DNA of 64,000 nt from DASUVM01 sp963704675 (GCA_963704675.1 OY969928.1:1178001-1242000); one strand, 5' to 3'. Shown: positions 8,502-16,021, counted from the stretch's first letter. The notes: generated from the letters alone by a model not told the origin. A program made the numbers and translations.

Positions 8502-8628
8502 AGGTGCTCAAATCTGCCTGAAATGGATTACGGGTGGAACTATCTCGTATCAGATTTGTATCTAATACATGCAAAAGCTTGTAAAGCTGGGTCTGGTCTA
8601 TATCGATGCAAGAGTAGTCTATTCGGGT
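8502..8628 (+). other. Degenerate element left-end tail
   Basis: After AGGTGC at about 8502, the sequence aligns base by base with 12828-12940: ATGGATTACGGGTGGAAC corresponds to GTGGATTATAGGTGGAAC, and GCAAAAGCTTGTAAAGC corresponds to GAGAAGCTTGTTAAG. The deduced peptide MDYGWNYLVSDLYLIHAKA parallels VDYRWNQLYPSLRLMYEKL. It is interrupted by a stop near its start. I read it as the scar of an old attL. Confidence 0.5.
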
Positions 8629-8652
8629 GATTGAGCCACTAAATACTCCTAG

Positions 8653-8704
8653 GGGGTTAATAAGGACGGACCTTCTAATCTCCTTCTAATCTCCCTTCTA
8701 ATTT
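8653..8704. repeat. REP-like repeat copy with short tandem repeats
   Basis: GGGTTAATAAGGACGGACCT is the unit also found five times, in whole or part, at 9829-9940. Here it is followed by three direct copies of CCTTCTAATCT. AAGG-ACGGA-CCTT in the unit can form a small stem-loop. Confidence 0.65.
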
Positions 8705-8813
8705 CATTCCCACCAAATCAGGAGTGAGATAATTGTTGGAGGACAATATTAGAAGTTCCGTATCAGTTTTATGTTTCTAGTAGTGGCAGCCCAGGAGCTA
8801 CATCAGGTGAAAA

Positions 8814-9506
8814 TTAAGCTTCGGGAGGGTCTATTACTGTGCGTGGCCGCGATCCGTCTGATTCGCCAACTATACCCCTTCGCTCCATTTCGTCCATAAT
8901 TCTAGCAGCTCTACCGTAACCAATACGCAATCTCCGCTGAAGCATTGATGTAGAAACTTTACCAGACTCGTAAGCAATACGAATTGCATCTTTTAAAATT
9001 TCATCATCTTCTTCAGGATTAGTGTTATTTTGCATAGATAGCTGTGAATTTGACTCTTTTAAACCCCCAGACGAAGACCCAGTGGCTGAAGATAGACTGT
9101 CTTCAGCCTGGGGGTAGAAACTATCAATCTCATCCATAAGTTCAAGTACGTCCTTACTGTCTGTTTGAACTCTACTTTTATCCGCTCGCCAAGCTATAAA
9201 AGAGGGAATAGCAATCCCCAAGGATAAGATAGTAATGCCCGCAAACACTATTCTCCAACCGCTTAACTCTCCCGGTGTTGTTAGAGCAGGTATCAAAAAT
9301 GATAAGAAAGTTGTTGCCGAAATATTGAAAGTAGTTTCCCACTTGCTGTTACTGCCAGAAAGTCGGGTAACTGCTTTTCGTAGATTAGCCCATTCTCTAA
9401 CCCTTATTCCCTTATAACCACCCGGCTCGTAAACTGGAAGATCGATATCCTCCGATCTAGTTATCTGTATTGATGGATTTTCATTACTTTGGTGGGCTTT
9501 GGCCAT
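8814..9506 (-). CDS. Membrane protein with a C-terminal FtsK-gamma (KOPS-reading) winged helix
   Basis: About 230 aa from ATG 9506. Residues about 60-110 hold two hydrophobic helices (TTFLSFLIPALT and IVFAGITILSLGIAIPSFIAW). A Ser/Asp-rich linker follows, and residues about 165-225 match the FtsK gamma domain: DAIRIAYESGKVSTSMLQRR, then IGYGRAARIMDEMERRGIV. In FtsK this domain reads polar DNA motifs and contacts XerD; here the motor domain is absent. It overlaps the upstream zinc-ribbon gene by 23 nt, so the two form an operon. It could tether or sense oriented chromosomal DNA at the membrane, or be an element-borne mimic of FtsK. Confidence 0.75.
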   Translation of the reverse strand: MAKAHQSNENPSIQITRSEDIDLPVYEPGGYKGIRVREWANLRKAVTRLSGSNSKWETTFNISATTFLSFLIPALTTPGELSGWRIVFAGITILSLGIAIPSFIAWRADKSRVQTDSKDVLELMDEIDSFYPQAEDSLSSATGSSSGGLKESNSQLSMQNNTNPEEDDEILKDAIRIAYESGKVSTSMLQRRLRIGYGRAARIMDEMERRGIVGESDGSRPRTVIDPPEA

Positions 9507-9774
9507 CACTATTAACCTTTTTTTCTTCTAAATCGAAGATACCTAGTTTTATTGCACTAATTGTGACTATTGCACCGCAGTCAATACATACGAGTAAGAC
9601 CAGGGGTATTACTGATGAATCTGAGCCAATTACCAAATTACCTTCATTAAATTCACGAAGCTCATATACTTTGTCAACTAAGGTGAAATTTCTTTTACCA
9701 CAAGCAGCACAATGTATATCAAGCTTGTCTAGTCTAACTTGCAGTGCTTTTTGTTGGCCTACACTTAACTTCAT
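9484..9774 (-). CDS. Small zinc-ribbon-like protein
   Basis: 96 aa with two Cys pairs, CAAC (about residues 22-25) and CIDC (about residues 63-66), spaced as in a zinc ribbon. The hydrophobic stretch VIPLVLLVCIDCGAIVTI may be a strand in the ribbon or a weak membrane segment. It is the first gene of a two-gene operon with the FtsK-gamma protein. No named family is recognised. Confidence 0.55.
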   Translation of the reverse strand: MKLSVGQQKALQVRLDKLDIHCAACGKRNFTLVDKVYELREFNEGNLVIGSDSSVIPLVLLVCIDCGAIVTISAIKLGIFDLEEKKVNSDGQSPPK

Positions 9775-9828
9775 ATTGCAATAATAACAAAATTAAATAT
9801 TAAACACATGGGGAGATCTTATTAAGTG

Positions 9829-9940
9829 AGGGTTAATAAGGGTTAATAAGACGGACCTTCCAATTAGGGGTTAATAAGGACGGGTTAATAAGGACGGACC
9901 TTCCAATTAGGGGTTAATAAGGACGGACCTTCCAATTAGG
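9829..9940. repeat. Tandem REP-like repeats upstream of the RAYT gene
   Basis: Three full and two partial copies of a 29-bp unit GGGGTTAATAAGGACGGACC...TTCCAATTA, each with the small palindrome AAGGACGGACCTT. The array ends 22 bp before the HUH transposase start. One diverged copy lies at 8653. Confidence 0.8.
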
Positions 9941-9962
9941 TAAGTTATGATATAAGTATAGT

Positions 9963-10586
9963 ATGCCCAGTCGCAACGTCATAAAAATCGATATACCCCA
10001 TAGCTACTACCATGTATATGCTCGTGGCCGTGGGCGGCAGAAAATCTTTCGTGACGAAGAAGACTTTGAGACATTCACTAGTTTATTTGCACGGTATTTG
10101 TCTAACCAAGCCAGCACTGACCAGTACAAAAAACCATACCCGCATTTGCGCGTGGAAGTATCGTTGCTCTGCTATTGTCTGATGACTAATCATTTTCACC
10201 TTTTGCTCTACCAAGAGACCGAGGGTTCTATGAGCCGGCTTATGCGAGGGATCATGACGAGCTATAGCCGGTATTTTAATACAAAATATAATTCTTCGGG
10301 TGCACTATTCGAGAGTCGTTACAAGGCGTCTCGCATTTCGTCAGATTCGTACCTAATGCACGTTAGTCGCTATATTCATCTGAACCCTCGTGATTGGGTG
10401 GCATATCCTCACTCGAGCATTCACGCCTATTTCATGGGAACGCCAGAATGGCTGGAACCAAAACGTATCATCGAGCTTTTTGAATCGCTTCCGGTATATG
10501 CAGACTTTTTAAATGATTACAGAGATTTTAAGAAATCAATCACACTTATTGAAGACGAACTAGCAAATAAGAAACCAGGCTTATAG
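9963..10586 (+). CDS. REP-associated tyrosine transposase (RAYT, HUH superfamily)
   Basis: 207 aa, full length for the family. The HUH metal site is visible in MTNHFHLLLYQE and the catalytic Tyr region in LMHVSRYIHLNP. HSYYHVYARGRGRQKIF at the N-terminus is the usual first strand of IS200-like/RAYT proteins. RAYTs nick and mobilise short palindromic REP sequences. The tandem repeats just upstream are the obvious candidate substrate, so this is a self-contained REP/RAYT unit. TATAGT directly precedes the ATG, so the mRNA may be nearly leaderless. Confidence 0.9.
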   Translation: MPSRNVIKIDIPHSYYHVYARGRGRQKIFRDEEDFETFTSLFARYLSNQASTDQYKKPYPHLRVEVSLLCYCLMTNHFHLLLYQETEGSMSRLMRGIMTSYSRYFNTKYNSSGALFESRYKASRISSDSYLMHVSRYIHLNPRDWVAYPHSSIHAYFMGTPEWLEPKRIIELFESLPVYADFLNDYRDFKKSITLIEDELANKKPGL

Positions 10587-10654
10587 TAAAGCCTCTCTAC
10601 TGAATATTCGCTCCTGAAGTCACTAACTTAAGGTCTACTGATTTCGGGGGCGAA

Positions 10655-10683
10655 CCCATGGAGCGCTAGATGCGCACCATGGG
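10655..10683 (-). terminator. Terminator of the orphan gene at 10699
   Basis: CCCATGGAGCGC (10655-10666) pairs with 10672-10683, with one mismatch, around a 5-nt loop. It starts 16 nt after the stop of the minus-strand gene. Confidence 0.6.
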
Positions 10684-10698
10684 AGCTCCTTGCTTGCG

Positions 10699-11538
10699 TT
10701 ACACGGCGGGAATGAAGAACACCGCCACAACCTGGAAGTTGGGCTTGTCGACAAGCACCCTACCCTGGTCGGGCTTGAACAGAACTTCGTCATCCTCACC
10801 AGGGTAGAAGCGGTGAGATCGCCGGTCGAGTACGAACTTGCGACGCTCGCCGTCCTCCATGATGTACGGTTGGCTCATGCTTTTGTGCATACCCATCTGG
10901 ATACGACCACGCTTGTATCCCGCCTCTGCCAGCCACGTCTCCGCTGTCAGCATCAACCACAACTTTGTATGGCCGTCGAAGTCATGCCCCTTGGCCTCCT
11001 GCTTGCGGATGCACTGACGAACGGCGCGGTACATGACTACTGGATGGACAAGGTTGAACTTGGGGTAGACGTTGTTCAGAAGCTGAGAGCGCGCAGTCGC
11101 GTCGAGTTGGTAGAGTGCGTCTACGAGCAACTCCAGAGCGGGCACGTGCTGATCCCACCACTTCTCGTCTCGCATCTGGTGGGCCGGAAGCGGGTCGAGA
11201 CCGGTTAGGATTGCCAGCCGAATGTCCAGCGGCGCCTGTTCCAGATCAATGAACGCCAACCGATCGATCGACTTGACATGTGCGATTGTTTCGCTCAGAA
11301 GCTGCGTTCGCAGCTCCTCACAGTCGGTGAGCCGCTTCTGCACCTGAGCCCAGGCGGCTGCGACTTTGTGCGGCTCTTCTGCCAACACCAGGCGCATGGC
11401 TGCCATGAACTGATCGTCGCTCAGCCTTCTCCAAGACTGGCTGAAGTCGACCCAGCCCGGAGCACTACAGTTCACGAGCTCACCGGCAACTCGGTCAATG
11501 TCGGAGTCAGCGATCGAAGAGGTGGGAATTGCGGACAT
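10699..11538 (-). CDS. Orphan cytoplasmic protein, 279 aa
   Basis: ATG 11538 follows GGAGGACC. The protein is mostly helical, with several Trp and Leu repeats (residues about 25-190), and a more beta-rich end (about residues 225-279, YPGEDDEVLFKPDQGRV). There is no signal peptide, membrane helix or recognisable catalytic motif. It is GC-rich relative to its neighbours. It has its own consensus promoter (11689-11717), a leader of about 140 nt with two hairpins (GCCAC/GTGGC and GCCAGAT/ATCTGGC) and a strong terminator. The promoter abuts repeat copy B, so the gene looks like the last cargo of a cassette. Confidence 0.6.
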   Translation of the reverse strand: MSAIPTSSIADSDIDRVAGELVNCSAPGWVDFSQSWRRLSDDQFMAAMRLVLAEEPHKVAAAWAQVQKRLTDCEELRTQLLSETIAHVKSIDRLAFIDLEQAPLDIRLAILTGLDPLPAHQMRDEKWWDQHVPALELLVDALYQLDATARSQLLNNVYPKFNLVHPVVMYRAVRQCIRKQEAKGHDFDGHTKLWLMLTAETWLAEAGYKRGRIQMGMHKSMSQPYIMEDGERRKFVLDRRSHRFYPGEDDEVLFKPDQGRVLVDKPNFQVVAVFFIPAV

Positions 11539-11688
11539 GGGTCCTCCGATCCTGCCAGATTCCTATCTGGCATGAGTGAGGTGATAGCCCCTTCTGGGAA
11601 CCGAGCTAGCCACCATTCGTGGCGACCAAATCGATTCCCAGGAGTAAGTAACATTAACAAAGAGCACTAGCTAAGCCAGGTTCGTATA

Positions 11689-11717
11689 TTATACAACTAC
11701 TTTATAAGTAACGCAAG
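11689..11717 (-). promoter_or_regulatory. Consensus promoter of the orphan gene at 10699
   Basis: TTGCGT (11712-11717), 17 nt, TATAAT (11689-11694) on the minus strand, immediately next to repeat copy B. Confidence 0.7.
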
Positions 11718-11725
11718 CTTAAGCC

Positions 11726-11815
11726 AAGAAGAATTCTAGCTAATGCAAACAGATGCGAATACGAGACAAAGAGATGCCGAATCGTCAACATCTTTCTATA
11801 ATAATATCGTGGTGC
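11726..11815 (+). repeat. Right-end repeat, copy B, ending in TGGTGC
   Basis: Related to copies C and D: CTAGCTAATGCAAACAGAT, a degenerate GATGCC/CATC hairpin, then CTATAATAATATCG and the core TGGTGC at 11810-11815. On the minus strand the order is core, hairpin terminator, conserved block, then the promoter of the 10699 gene. Confidence 0.65.
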
Positions 11816-11890
11816 GCCTAGGATATAGCAGGTAGACCAGCTATATCCTGATTTGATGCTAAAAAGCTAAAGAGCGTATAGCCTATCCTG
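11810..11890 (+). other. Element left-end tail after repeat B
   Basis: From the TGGTGC core rightwards the DNA aligns with the tail at 12828 (GCGCCT, GGATATAG, ACCAGCTATATCC, TTTGATGCT) but carries stops and a small deletion. GGATATAGC/GCTATATCC is also a perfect 9-bp inverted repeat here. I read it as the left boundary of the next unit. Confidence 0.5.
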
Positions 11891-11924
11891 ATGCTTCAAA
11901 GCGATTTGAAATCTCGGGGTAGAC

Positions 11925-11957
11925 CCGGTGCCCGACGCTTGAAGCGAAGGGCACCGG
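11925..11957 (-). terminator. Terminator of the orphan gene at 11970
   Basis: CCGGTGCCC (11925-11933) pairs perfectly with 11949-11957. It lies 12 nt past the stop of the minus-strand gene. Confidence 0.6.
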
Positions 11958-11969
11958 ATGGACATGGGA

Positions 11970-12560
11970 TCAGGTGGCTAGGCGCGAGGTCAGCACGTTG
12001 TAGCGACGGGCGGCTTCCCGGAGATTGGAATTCCCGGAACCCAGGCCGTCGCGCGTGTGGACCTCACCGACCGTCGAGCTTGCCGTGTGAGCATAGCAGA
12101 CCGACAGTACGTGCCCATCTTCCGTGGCGAAGAGGTCTGCCAGCTCCACCTCGTTGACGATCAGGCCCGGCAGGATGATGCCCGGAGCGTGACGGTCGGC
12201 GCAGATGGTGCGGCCCAGGAACATCCACTCGCTGCTGCGCTCCCCGTAAACGGGGTTGACGCCGCAGATGTCGCGGATGATCTGGATGATGACCTCGGTG
12301 GCCAGGCGCTTGGCCCAGGTGCGACCGTGGAACTTGCCGCCCACGAGCTCGATCGGGAGATCCGGGTAGGCGACAGCAATGCGAGCCAGGACGGTTTCGT
12401 CTTGCGGCTTCCCGTCTTGGGTTCTTGCTGTCGCAATCGTGATCGCGGTTCGAGTCTTGGGGTGCAGCCAGCGGACATCCATGTGGGTCAGCGAGATCCG
12501 ACGAAAGACCGACAACGCAACGTCGAGTGCCAATTGCTGGTTCTTGGTGCGAGCGCTCAT
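11970..12560 (-). CDS. Orphan protein, 196 aa
   Basis: ATG 12560 follows AAGGAG at good spacing. It is an alpha/beta-looking protein without signal peptide or membrane helix. Notable features are TKNQQLALDVALSVFRRI at the N-terminus, a central GRTWAKRLATEVIIQIIRDI helix and three scattered Cys (about residues 100, 125 and 155). I recognise no family. The unit is GC-rich and monocistronic, with a consensus promoter, a leader of about 125 nt with a strong TTACCCC/GGGGTAA hairpin, and a hairpin terminator. It is the only gene between left-end tail B and right-end repeat C, so it fits a single-gene cassette. Confidence 0.6.
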   Translation of the reverse strand: MSARTKNQQLALDVALSVFRRISLTHMDVRWLHPKTRTAITIATARTQDGKPQDETVLARIAVAYPDLPIELVGGKFHGRTWAKRLATEVIIQIIRDICGVNPVYGERSSEWMFLGRTICADRHAPGIILPGLIVNEVELADLFATEDGHVLSVCYAHTASSTVGEVHTRDGLGSGNSNLREAARRYNVLTSRLAT

Positions 12561-12626
12561 TGAAGTCTCCTTATCTCGAGCGCTTGGCCTTAGACCCTGA
12601 TATCTTTGGCCAGATCACAATTACCC

Positions 12627-12662
12627 CTACCGGGGTAACAATGATCCAACCAAAGAATCCAT
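12627..12662 (-). CDS. Possible 11-residue leader peptide
   Basis: The leader of the gene at 11970 contains ATG 12662 followed by MDSLVGSLLPR and a stop. The stop lies inside a TTACCCC/GGGGTAA stem. There is no clear ribosome site, so this is only a candidate. Confidence 0.2.
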   Translation of the reverse strand: MDSLVGSLLPR

Positions 12663-12692
12663 GTCAAGGTTCAATCTTGCGATTGTTATTAT

Positions 12693-12721
12693 ATCTTAAC
12701 ATATATTAGTTATATTGTCAA
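12693..12721 (-). promoter_or_regulatory. Consensus promoter of the orphan gene at 11970
   Basis: TTGACA (12716-12721), 17 nt, TAAGAT (12693-12698) on the minus strand, starting right next to repeat copy C. Confidence 0.75.
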
Positions 12722-12733
12722 TAATGTCCCAGG

Positions 12734-12833
12734 CAGAAAGGAGTCTAACCAATGCAACGGATACAAAACCACAGGCAATATAAAAAGACGTCCGATTCAG
12801 AACGCCTTCTCATCTGTAATAATATCGTGGTGC
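12734..12833 (+). repeat. Right-end repeat, copy C, ending in TGGTGC
   Basis: GCAGAAAGGAGTCTAACC, ATGCAACGGAT, AAAAAGACGTCC...GAACGCCTTCTC, ATCTGTAATAATATCG and TGGTGC at 12828-12833. It is the closest match to copy D. On the minus strand the hairpin plus TTTTTA forms a terminator. Confidence 0.7.
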
Positions 12834-12940
12834 GCCTGGTGGATTATAGGTGGAACCAGTTGTATCCGAGTTTGAGGCTTATGTATGAGAAGCTTGTTAA
12901 GTTCGGCGTCACACACGATGGAAAGACGGTGAATTTTTGA
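12828..12940 (+). other. Element left-end tail (likely former recombinase C-terminus)
   Basis: The frame through TGGTGC encodes VVRLVDYRWNQLYPSL, then RLMYEKLVKFGV, and ends at TGA 12940. Related sequences occur at 6945, 8502 and 11810. By analogy with E1 and E2, where the DNA right of the core encodes the recombinase C-terminus, this is probably the displaced tail of a different serine recombinase. Confidence 0.5.
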
Positions 12941-12961
12941 TCCAAAATCACCGCCATAAAC

Positions 12962-13570
12962 TTAGACTTCTATACGAAACTTCCCCTCCTTTTCAATCAA
13001 GCTACCTAGAAAAATAAAGTTCCTATCGTGTTTACCGTTCGTGTACACCTCAATGTATTCACATTCACCAAGCTCGTTTTTAACGCTTTCGTATGCCATG
13101 TGAGTCGGTGCGTAAATGACTATATTGGTAGTGATGGTCTCGCGAATATCACTGATAAGTTGTTTCAAATCGGGATTCTGATGCTCAGGATCAACCTGCC
13201 CTTCATGGCTACTCCAATAAGGAATATCGTACAAAACCACGTCGGCCTTAATCTTAGTAAGTAAGCCTCTATCGCTCACATCCCCACAAACCAATTCATA
13301 GTTTGCGATGCCAGCACGGACCAAATTCTGCTTGCAGTCAGCAATGATGTCAGGATCATTATCGACACCAACAACCTTGTCGAATGATTTAGACAACTCT
13401 AGCAGGCTTACGCCGACGCCACAGCACAACTCGCAGACCGTACCGCCTTTTTCTTTCAATCTCTCCGCTAGATAGCGTGCCGTAGAAGGATAACTGGCGA
13501 TCTTAAGCGACAATTCATCGCCTGCTATATTTTGATCGTAACCTCGGGTTTTGATTATATCGTTTCGCAT
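12962..13570 (-). CDS. SAM-dependent methyltransferase (TGS1/RsmD-like)
   Basis: A Rossmann methyltransferase of about 202 aa. Motif I is TVCELCCGVGVSLLEL, the acidic residue of motif II is in VVGVDNDPDI, and motif IV is YDIPYW, close to the (D/N)PP(Y/W) of N-methyltransferases acting on a base amino group; it recalls trimethylguanosine-synthase-like proteins. The substrate (RNA or DNA base) is unknown. I prefer ATG 13570, which lies 6 nt after TATAAT, so the mRNA is probably leaderless; a longer frame to 13636 would run through repeat D. It is the only gene between left-end tail C and repeat D. Confidence 0.75.
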   Translation of the reverse strand: MRNDIIKTRGYDQNIAGDELSLKIASYPSTARYLAERLKEKGGTVCELCCGVGVSLLELSKSFDKVVGVDNDPDIIADCKQNLVRAGIANYELVCGDVSDRGLLTKIKADVVLYDIPYWSSHEGQVDPEHQNPDLKQLISDIRETITTNIVIYAPTHMAYESVKNELGECEYIEVYTNGKHDRNFIFLGSLIEKEGKFRIEV

Positions 13571-13591
13571 TTGCTCATTATACACATCGAG

Positions 13592-13691
13592 CAGAAAGGA
13601 CTCTAACCGATGCAACAGATTGGGAACGCTACACAAAACAAAAAGACGCCGAAATCCGGGCGTCTTCTTATCTGTAATAATGACTTGGTGC
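13592..13691 (+). repeat. Right-end repeat, copy D, containing attL of element E1
   Basis: GCAGAAAGGACTCTAACCGA, ATGCAACAGAT, AAAAAGACGCC...GGGCGTCTTCTT, ATCTGTAATAATGACT and the core TGGTGC at 13686-13691. Read on the minus strand it is GCACCA followed by a perfect hairpin plus TTTTTG, that is, the natural 3' end and terminator of a tRNA gene. Excision of E1 and E2 would join it to the tRNA-Gly body at 34236. Confidence 0.75.
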
Positions 13692-13793
13692 CAGCTCGCA
13701 GACGTATTTCAAACGGCTGCTATTGATGCACAAGAGGATTATAAGTTAAAACATCTAGCCGAACAATTCCAACTATCGGGTACATTGATATAG
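13686..13793 (+). other. Displaced C-terminal tail of the E1 recombinase (attL)
   Basis: In frame through TGGTGC the DNA encodes WCQLADVFQTAAIDAQEDYK and continues to LSGTLI, stop 13793. This matches the last residues of the E1 recombinase as now completed by the E2 left end (WCRAVDVIQTSAIALQDDYN ... LSGDLITA). In the circular form of E1 this segment would be the true end of its recombinase gene. Confidence 0.7.
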
Positions 13794-13817
13794 ATAACTC
13801 CCAACTTTCGAACCCTT

Positions 13818-13839
13818 AGGCAGCAATGCCTATTTTTTT
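13818..13839 (+). terminator. Rho-independent terminator after the recombinase tail
   Basis: AGGCA-GCAA-TGCCT followed by ATTTTTTTA, 25 nt after the stop of the displaced recombinase tail. It supports the idea that the tail is the real 3' end of a gene in the circular element. Confidence 0.7.
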
Positions 13840-13944
13840 ATACCTGAGGACAGGGGGTAGTCACCCTTTATATCAGTTATAGGTACTCCGCCTTATAAGT
13901 GCCTAATTTGTGGGGCTAACTTTGCCAAGCGTTTTTGAGACAGC

Positions 13945-15303
13945 TTAGCGTAAAGCTGGATGCTTTGAGATGTACTTATCAATTTTGCTTATAAACGCTT
14001 GTTCACTCAGCATTTCACAGACTTTTCTAAACCAAAGCAAGTCACCAGAGTAGTTAGACTTTCGTGACTTGTTGTACAGCTTATTCAGTAAACGTGTTCT
14101 GTCAGCAGTCGTTTGAGCTTTAACGTATTTAGAGGCAACATCAACACTTAGGTGCGGAACTGTACTATCGGTTAATTTTTTTAGGCGTGGGTCGTTTTTC
14201 ATTGTATTGTCGTACAGTCTTGCCCATCGTTTAACCAATGGGAAACCACGTTCTTTTTTGCTAGCCGATAAAACGAGCTTTTGAGTTTCGTCATACACTT
14301 TTTGCTTCTTCATATTTTTCACATTGGCTGACATTTTATTATGCTCATCAAACATCCAGTATTTTTCAAATTTTAACCTACTGTCAAAGATTTTTGTTTT
14401 AGATGAGTTAAGTGATAAGGCAGACTTATTTAACACTTCTGCGGCTGCGTGAACCACCTTTTCGGCACTAGCCTTGTCGTTACACATAATCAACATATCG
14501 TCGCAATATCGGACGTAGGTACAATCCAGCTTTTTACAAATTGCATCAAATTCTTTATCAAACTCGTAAAGAAAGTAGTTTGCTAACAACCTTGAACAGT
14601 CTGATGTTTCGTCTTGGGGCAAACCCTTACCTTGGTAGTTGTACTTGTAAGAAAATGAGTTAACTCCTTGGAGTAGCTTGAATAGAATGTTTACAACCGA
14701 TAGCTTGCTGTCATCTAGGCAAGACCGAACCTTATTTTCTAACAACCGTAAATCAATGTTGTCGTAAAAGTTAGCTATATCCGTCTTAACAAACACCGTT
14801 TTTTTCTTATTTCGGTCAAAGTAGTTTTTAACTGTTTCATTAAACTCGCCCCAGCTTGGAAACCAGCTATATGAAACCGTGTATTTACCTACCGAAATGT
14901 CATCTATATCAATAAAGTCATATTTTCTACGGTCGTTATCCTTTTTCTTTGCAGTGGTTAAAACTCTATATGCACCGAATGTTTTGACCGACTTAGGTTT
15001 GGTAGCCAGTAAACTCTCTTCAATTTCTTTGACAAGATAGTGATATAGCAGATTGTCGGTTGCTGTTAAAACAGGGATGAACCTCGGCACTAAATTATGT
15101 TTTGGAATTGAATAAACACCTATCGGTCGCATAGGATGATAGTGTCCAGTGTTTACCTTGGTGTGTATATCATCAATTACCTCTTCAAACTCATCGCTGA
15201 CCCGAAAACTAAGCAAACTGTTATTTACAATGTACTTAAAGTTCTTATGCGTGACTTTTTGGGTCAGGCTATCTCTAGCCAGTATTTCTGTGTCATTTGC
15301 CAT
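13945..15303 (-). CDS. Reverse transcriptase, Abi/UG (DRT-like) type
   Basis: 452 aa from ATG 15303, which overlaps the stop of the hydrolase gene by 11 nt. RT landmarks in order: IPK (about residues 66-68), TDIANFYDNID with the first catalytic Asp (about 174-184), GLPQDETSDCSRLLANYFL (about 227-245), YVRYCDDMLIM with the YxDD pair at 268-269, and SKTKIF (about 301-306). The C-terminal 130 residues are helical, without maturase, HNH or primase domains. This fits abortive-infection/unknown-group RTs rather than group II introns or diversity-generating RTs. No template-repeat pair or msr-like RNA directly upstream is seen; the DNA upstream is coding. It is the last gene of the E1 cargo operon. 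The 105 nt downstream are noncoding. Confidence 0.85.
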   Translation of the reverse strand: MANDTEILARDSLTQKVTHKNFKYIVNNSLLSFRVSDEFEEVIDDIHTKVNTGHYHPMRPIGVYSIPKHNLVPRFIPVLTATDNLLYHYLVKEIEESLLATKPKSVKTFGAYRVLTTAKKKDNDRRKYDFIDIDDISVGKYTVSYSWFPSWGEFNETVKNYFDRNKKKTVFVKTDIANFYDNIDLRLLENKVRSCLDDSKLSVVNILFKLLQGVNSFSYKYNYQGKGLPQDETSDCSRLLANYFLYEFDKEFDAICKKLDCTYVRYCDDMLIMCNDKASAEKVVHAAAEVLNKSALSLNSSKTKIFDSRLKFEKYWMFDEHNKMSANVKNMKKQKVYDETQKLVLSASKKERGFPLVKRWARLYDNTMKNDPRLKKLTDSTVPHLSVDVASKYVKAQTTADRTRLLNKLYNKSRKSNYSGDLLWFRKVCEMLSEQAFISKIDKYISKHPALR

Positions 15304-16021
15304 CGTGTGTCGTATATCTACCCAGCCAGTCAAAGATTTTCTGATTATAGTCAGCTACCTGTTGTTCGGTCACGTTATCTAGAGAGTGTGTAACTCCCTC
15401 AACGAGTATAGTTTCTGGCTTAAAGGCATTTGCGTACGCATCAGTTGTTTCTTTCGGTATTTGCTCATCGTTTTCGTGTACAACAAGCAAAACGTTACCC
15501 TCAAACTGTGACGCACGAGCTAATAATGGATGCTTTGCTAGAGCGTCAGAGTTTCGTCTAAATGCCTGCGTGGCATCCCTATTCTCGTTCTTCATCATGG
15601 TATAAAACTCTGACGGCTTATAAATAGCTGGTGCTCGCAGGATAAGCCCGTCAAATTTTCGGTATTTGGTAAGTTGAGTTGCTAGAAAACCGCCGTAGCT
15701 TGAGCCAATTACAAAGAACTTACGGTCAGGATACTGTTGCTTCATCCAATCAAACACAGTAATAACTTCTAAAAAGTGCTGGGCTGGACTTAATTCTTTA
15801 ATATCAAACGGGCTGTCACCGTGTCCAGTGTAGTCAAAGATAACCGATGTGATACCAAGTTCTTGAGCTAAACGGGGCAAAAAATCATAGTAACGCTGTT
15901 TCGTGCGTTTTGATGTTCTGCCTATCAGGGATAGCAGGACAGCACCATCTTTATCCCCCTCATAAATATCAGCTTTTACAGAGTAGCCTGTGCATTCTAT
16001 ATCAGTAGTAGTTGGTTTCAT
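15293..16021 (-). CDS. Alpha/beta hydrolase (serine aminopeptidase-like)
   Basis: 242 aa. The nucleophile elbow is GSSYGG (Ser near residue 102), the acid is likely in HENDEQIP, and the catalytic His in GVTHSLDN. DYTGHGDSPF near residue 65 is the usual loop after strand 4. The family cleaves esters, amides or peroxyacid-type bonds in small molecules; the substrate is unknown. Its ATG overlaps the stop of the HAD-like gene, and its own stop overlaps the start of the reverse transcriptase, so all three are translationally coupled. Confidence 0.85.
   Translation of the reverse strand: MKPTTTDIECTGYSVKADIYEGDKDGAVLLSLIGRTSKRTKQRYYDFLPRLAQELGITSVIFDYTGHGDSPFDIKELSPAQHFLEVITVFDWMKQQYPDRKFFVIGSSYGGFLATQLTKYRKFDGLILRAPAIYKPSEFYTMMKNENRDATQAFRRNSDALAKHPLLARASQFEGNVLLVVHENDEQIPKETTDAYANAFKPETILVEGVTHSLDNVTEQQVADYNQKIFDWLGRYTTHDGK

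Noticed and set aside
9963..10586. Complete IS200-type insertion sequence
   Set aside because: No defined subterminal hairpins flank the gene on both sides; the tandem upstream palindromes fit a REP/RAYT unit better.
10585..10600. 16-bp identity with 47217-47232 (AGTAAAGCCTCTCTAC)
   Set aside because: One shared 16-mer in 64 kb is within what chance allows, and the contexts are unrelated.
10690..12563. Long plus-strand frames opposite the orphan genes at 10699 and 11970
   Set aside because: Shadows caused by GC-rich third positions; minus frames have promoters, ribosome sites and terminators.
13592..13691. CRISPR array from the repeated blocks at 7.6-13.7 kb
   Set aside because: Only four diverged copies, 1-4 kb apart, with genes between them; no regular spacers and no cas genes in the window.
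13551..13793. 80-residue plus-strand frame as an independent gene
   Set aside because: It spans repeat D and continues into the displaced recombinase tail; only the part after TGGTGC looks like a real protein sequence.
13945..15303. Retron, group II intron or diversity-generating retroelement
   Set aside because: No maturase or HNH domain, no intron ends, no variable/template repeat pair, and the DNA directly upstream of the RT is coding rather than an msr/msd RNA.
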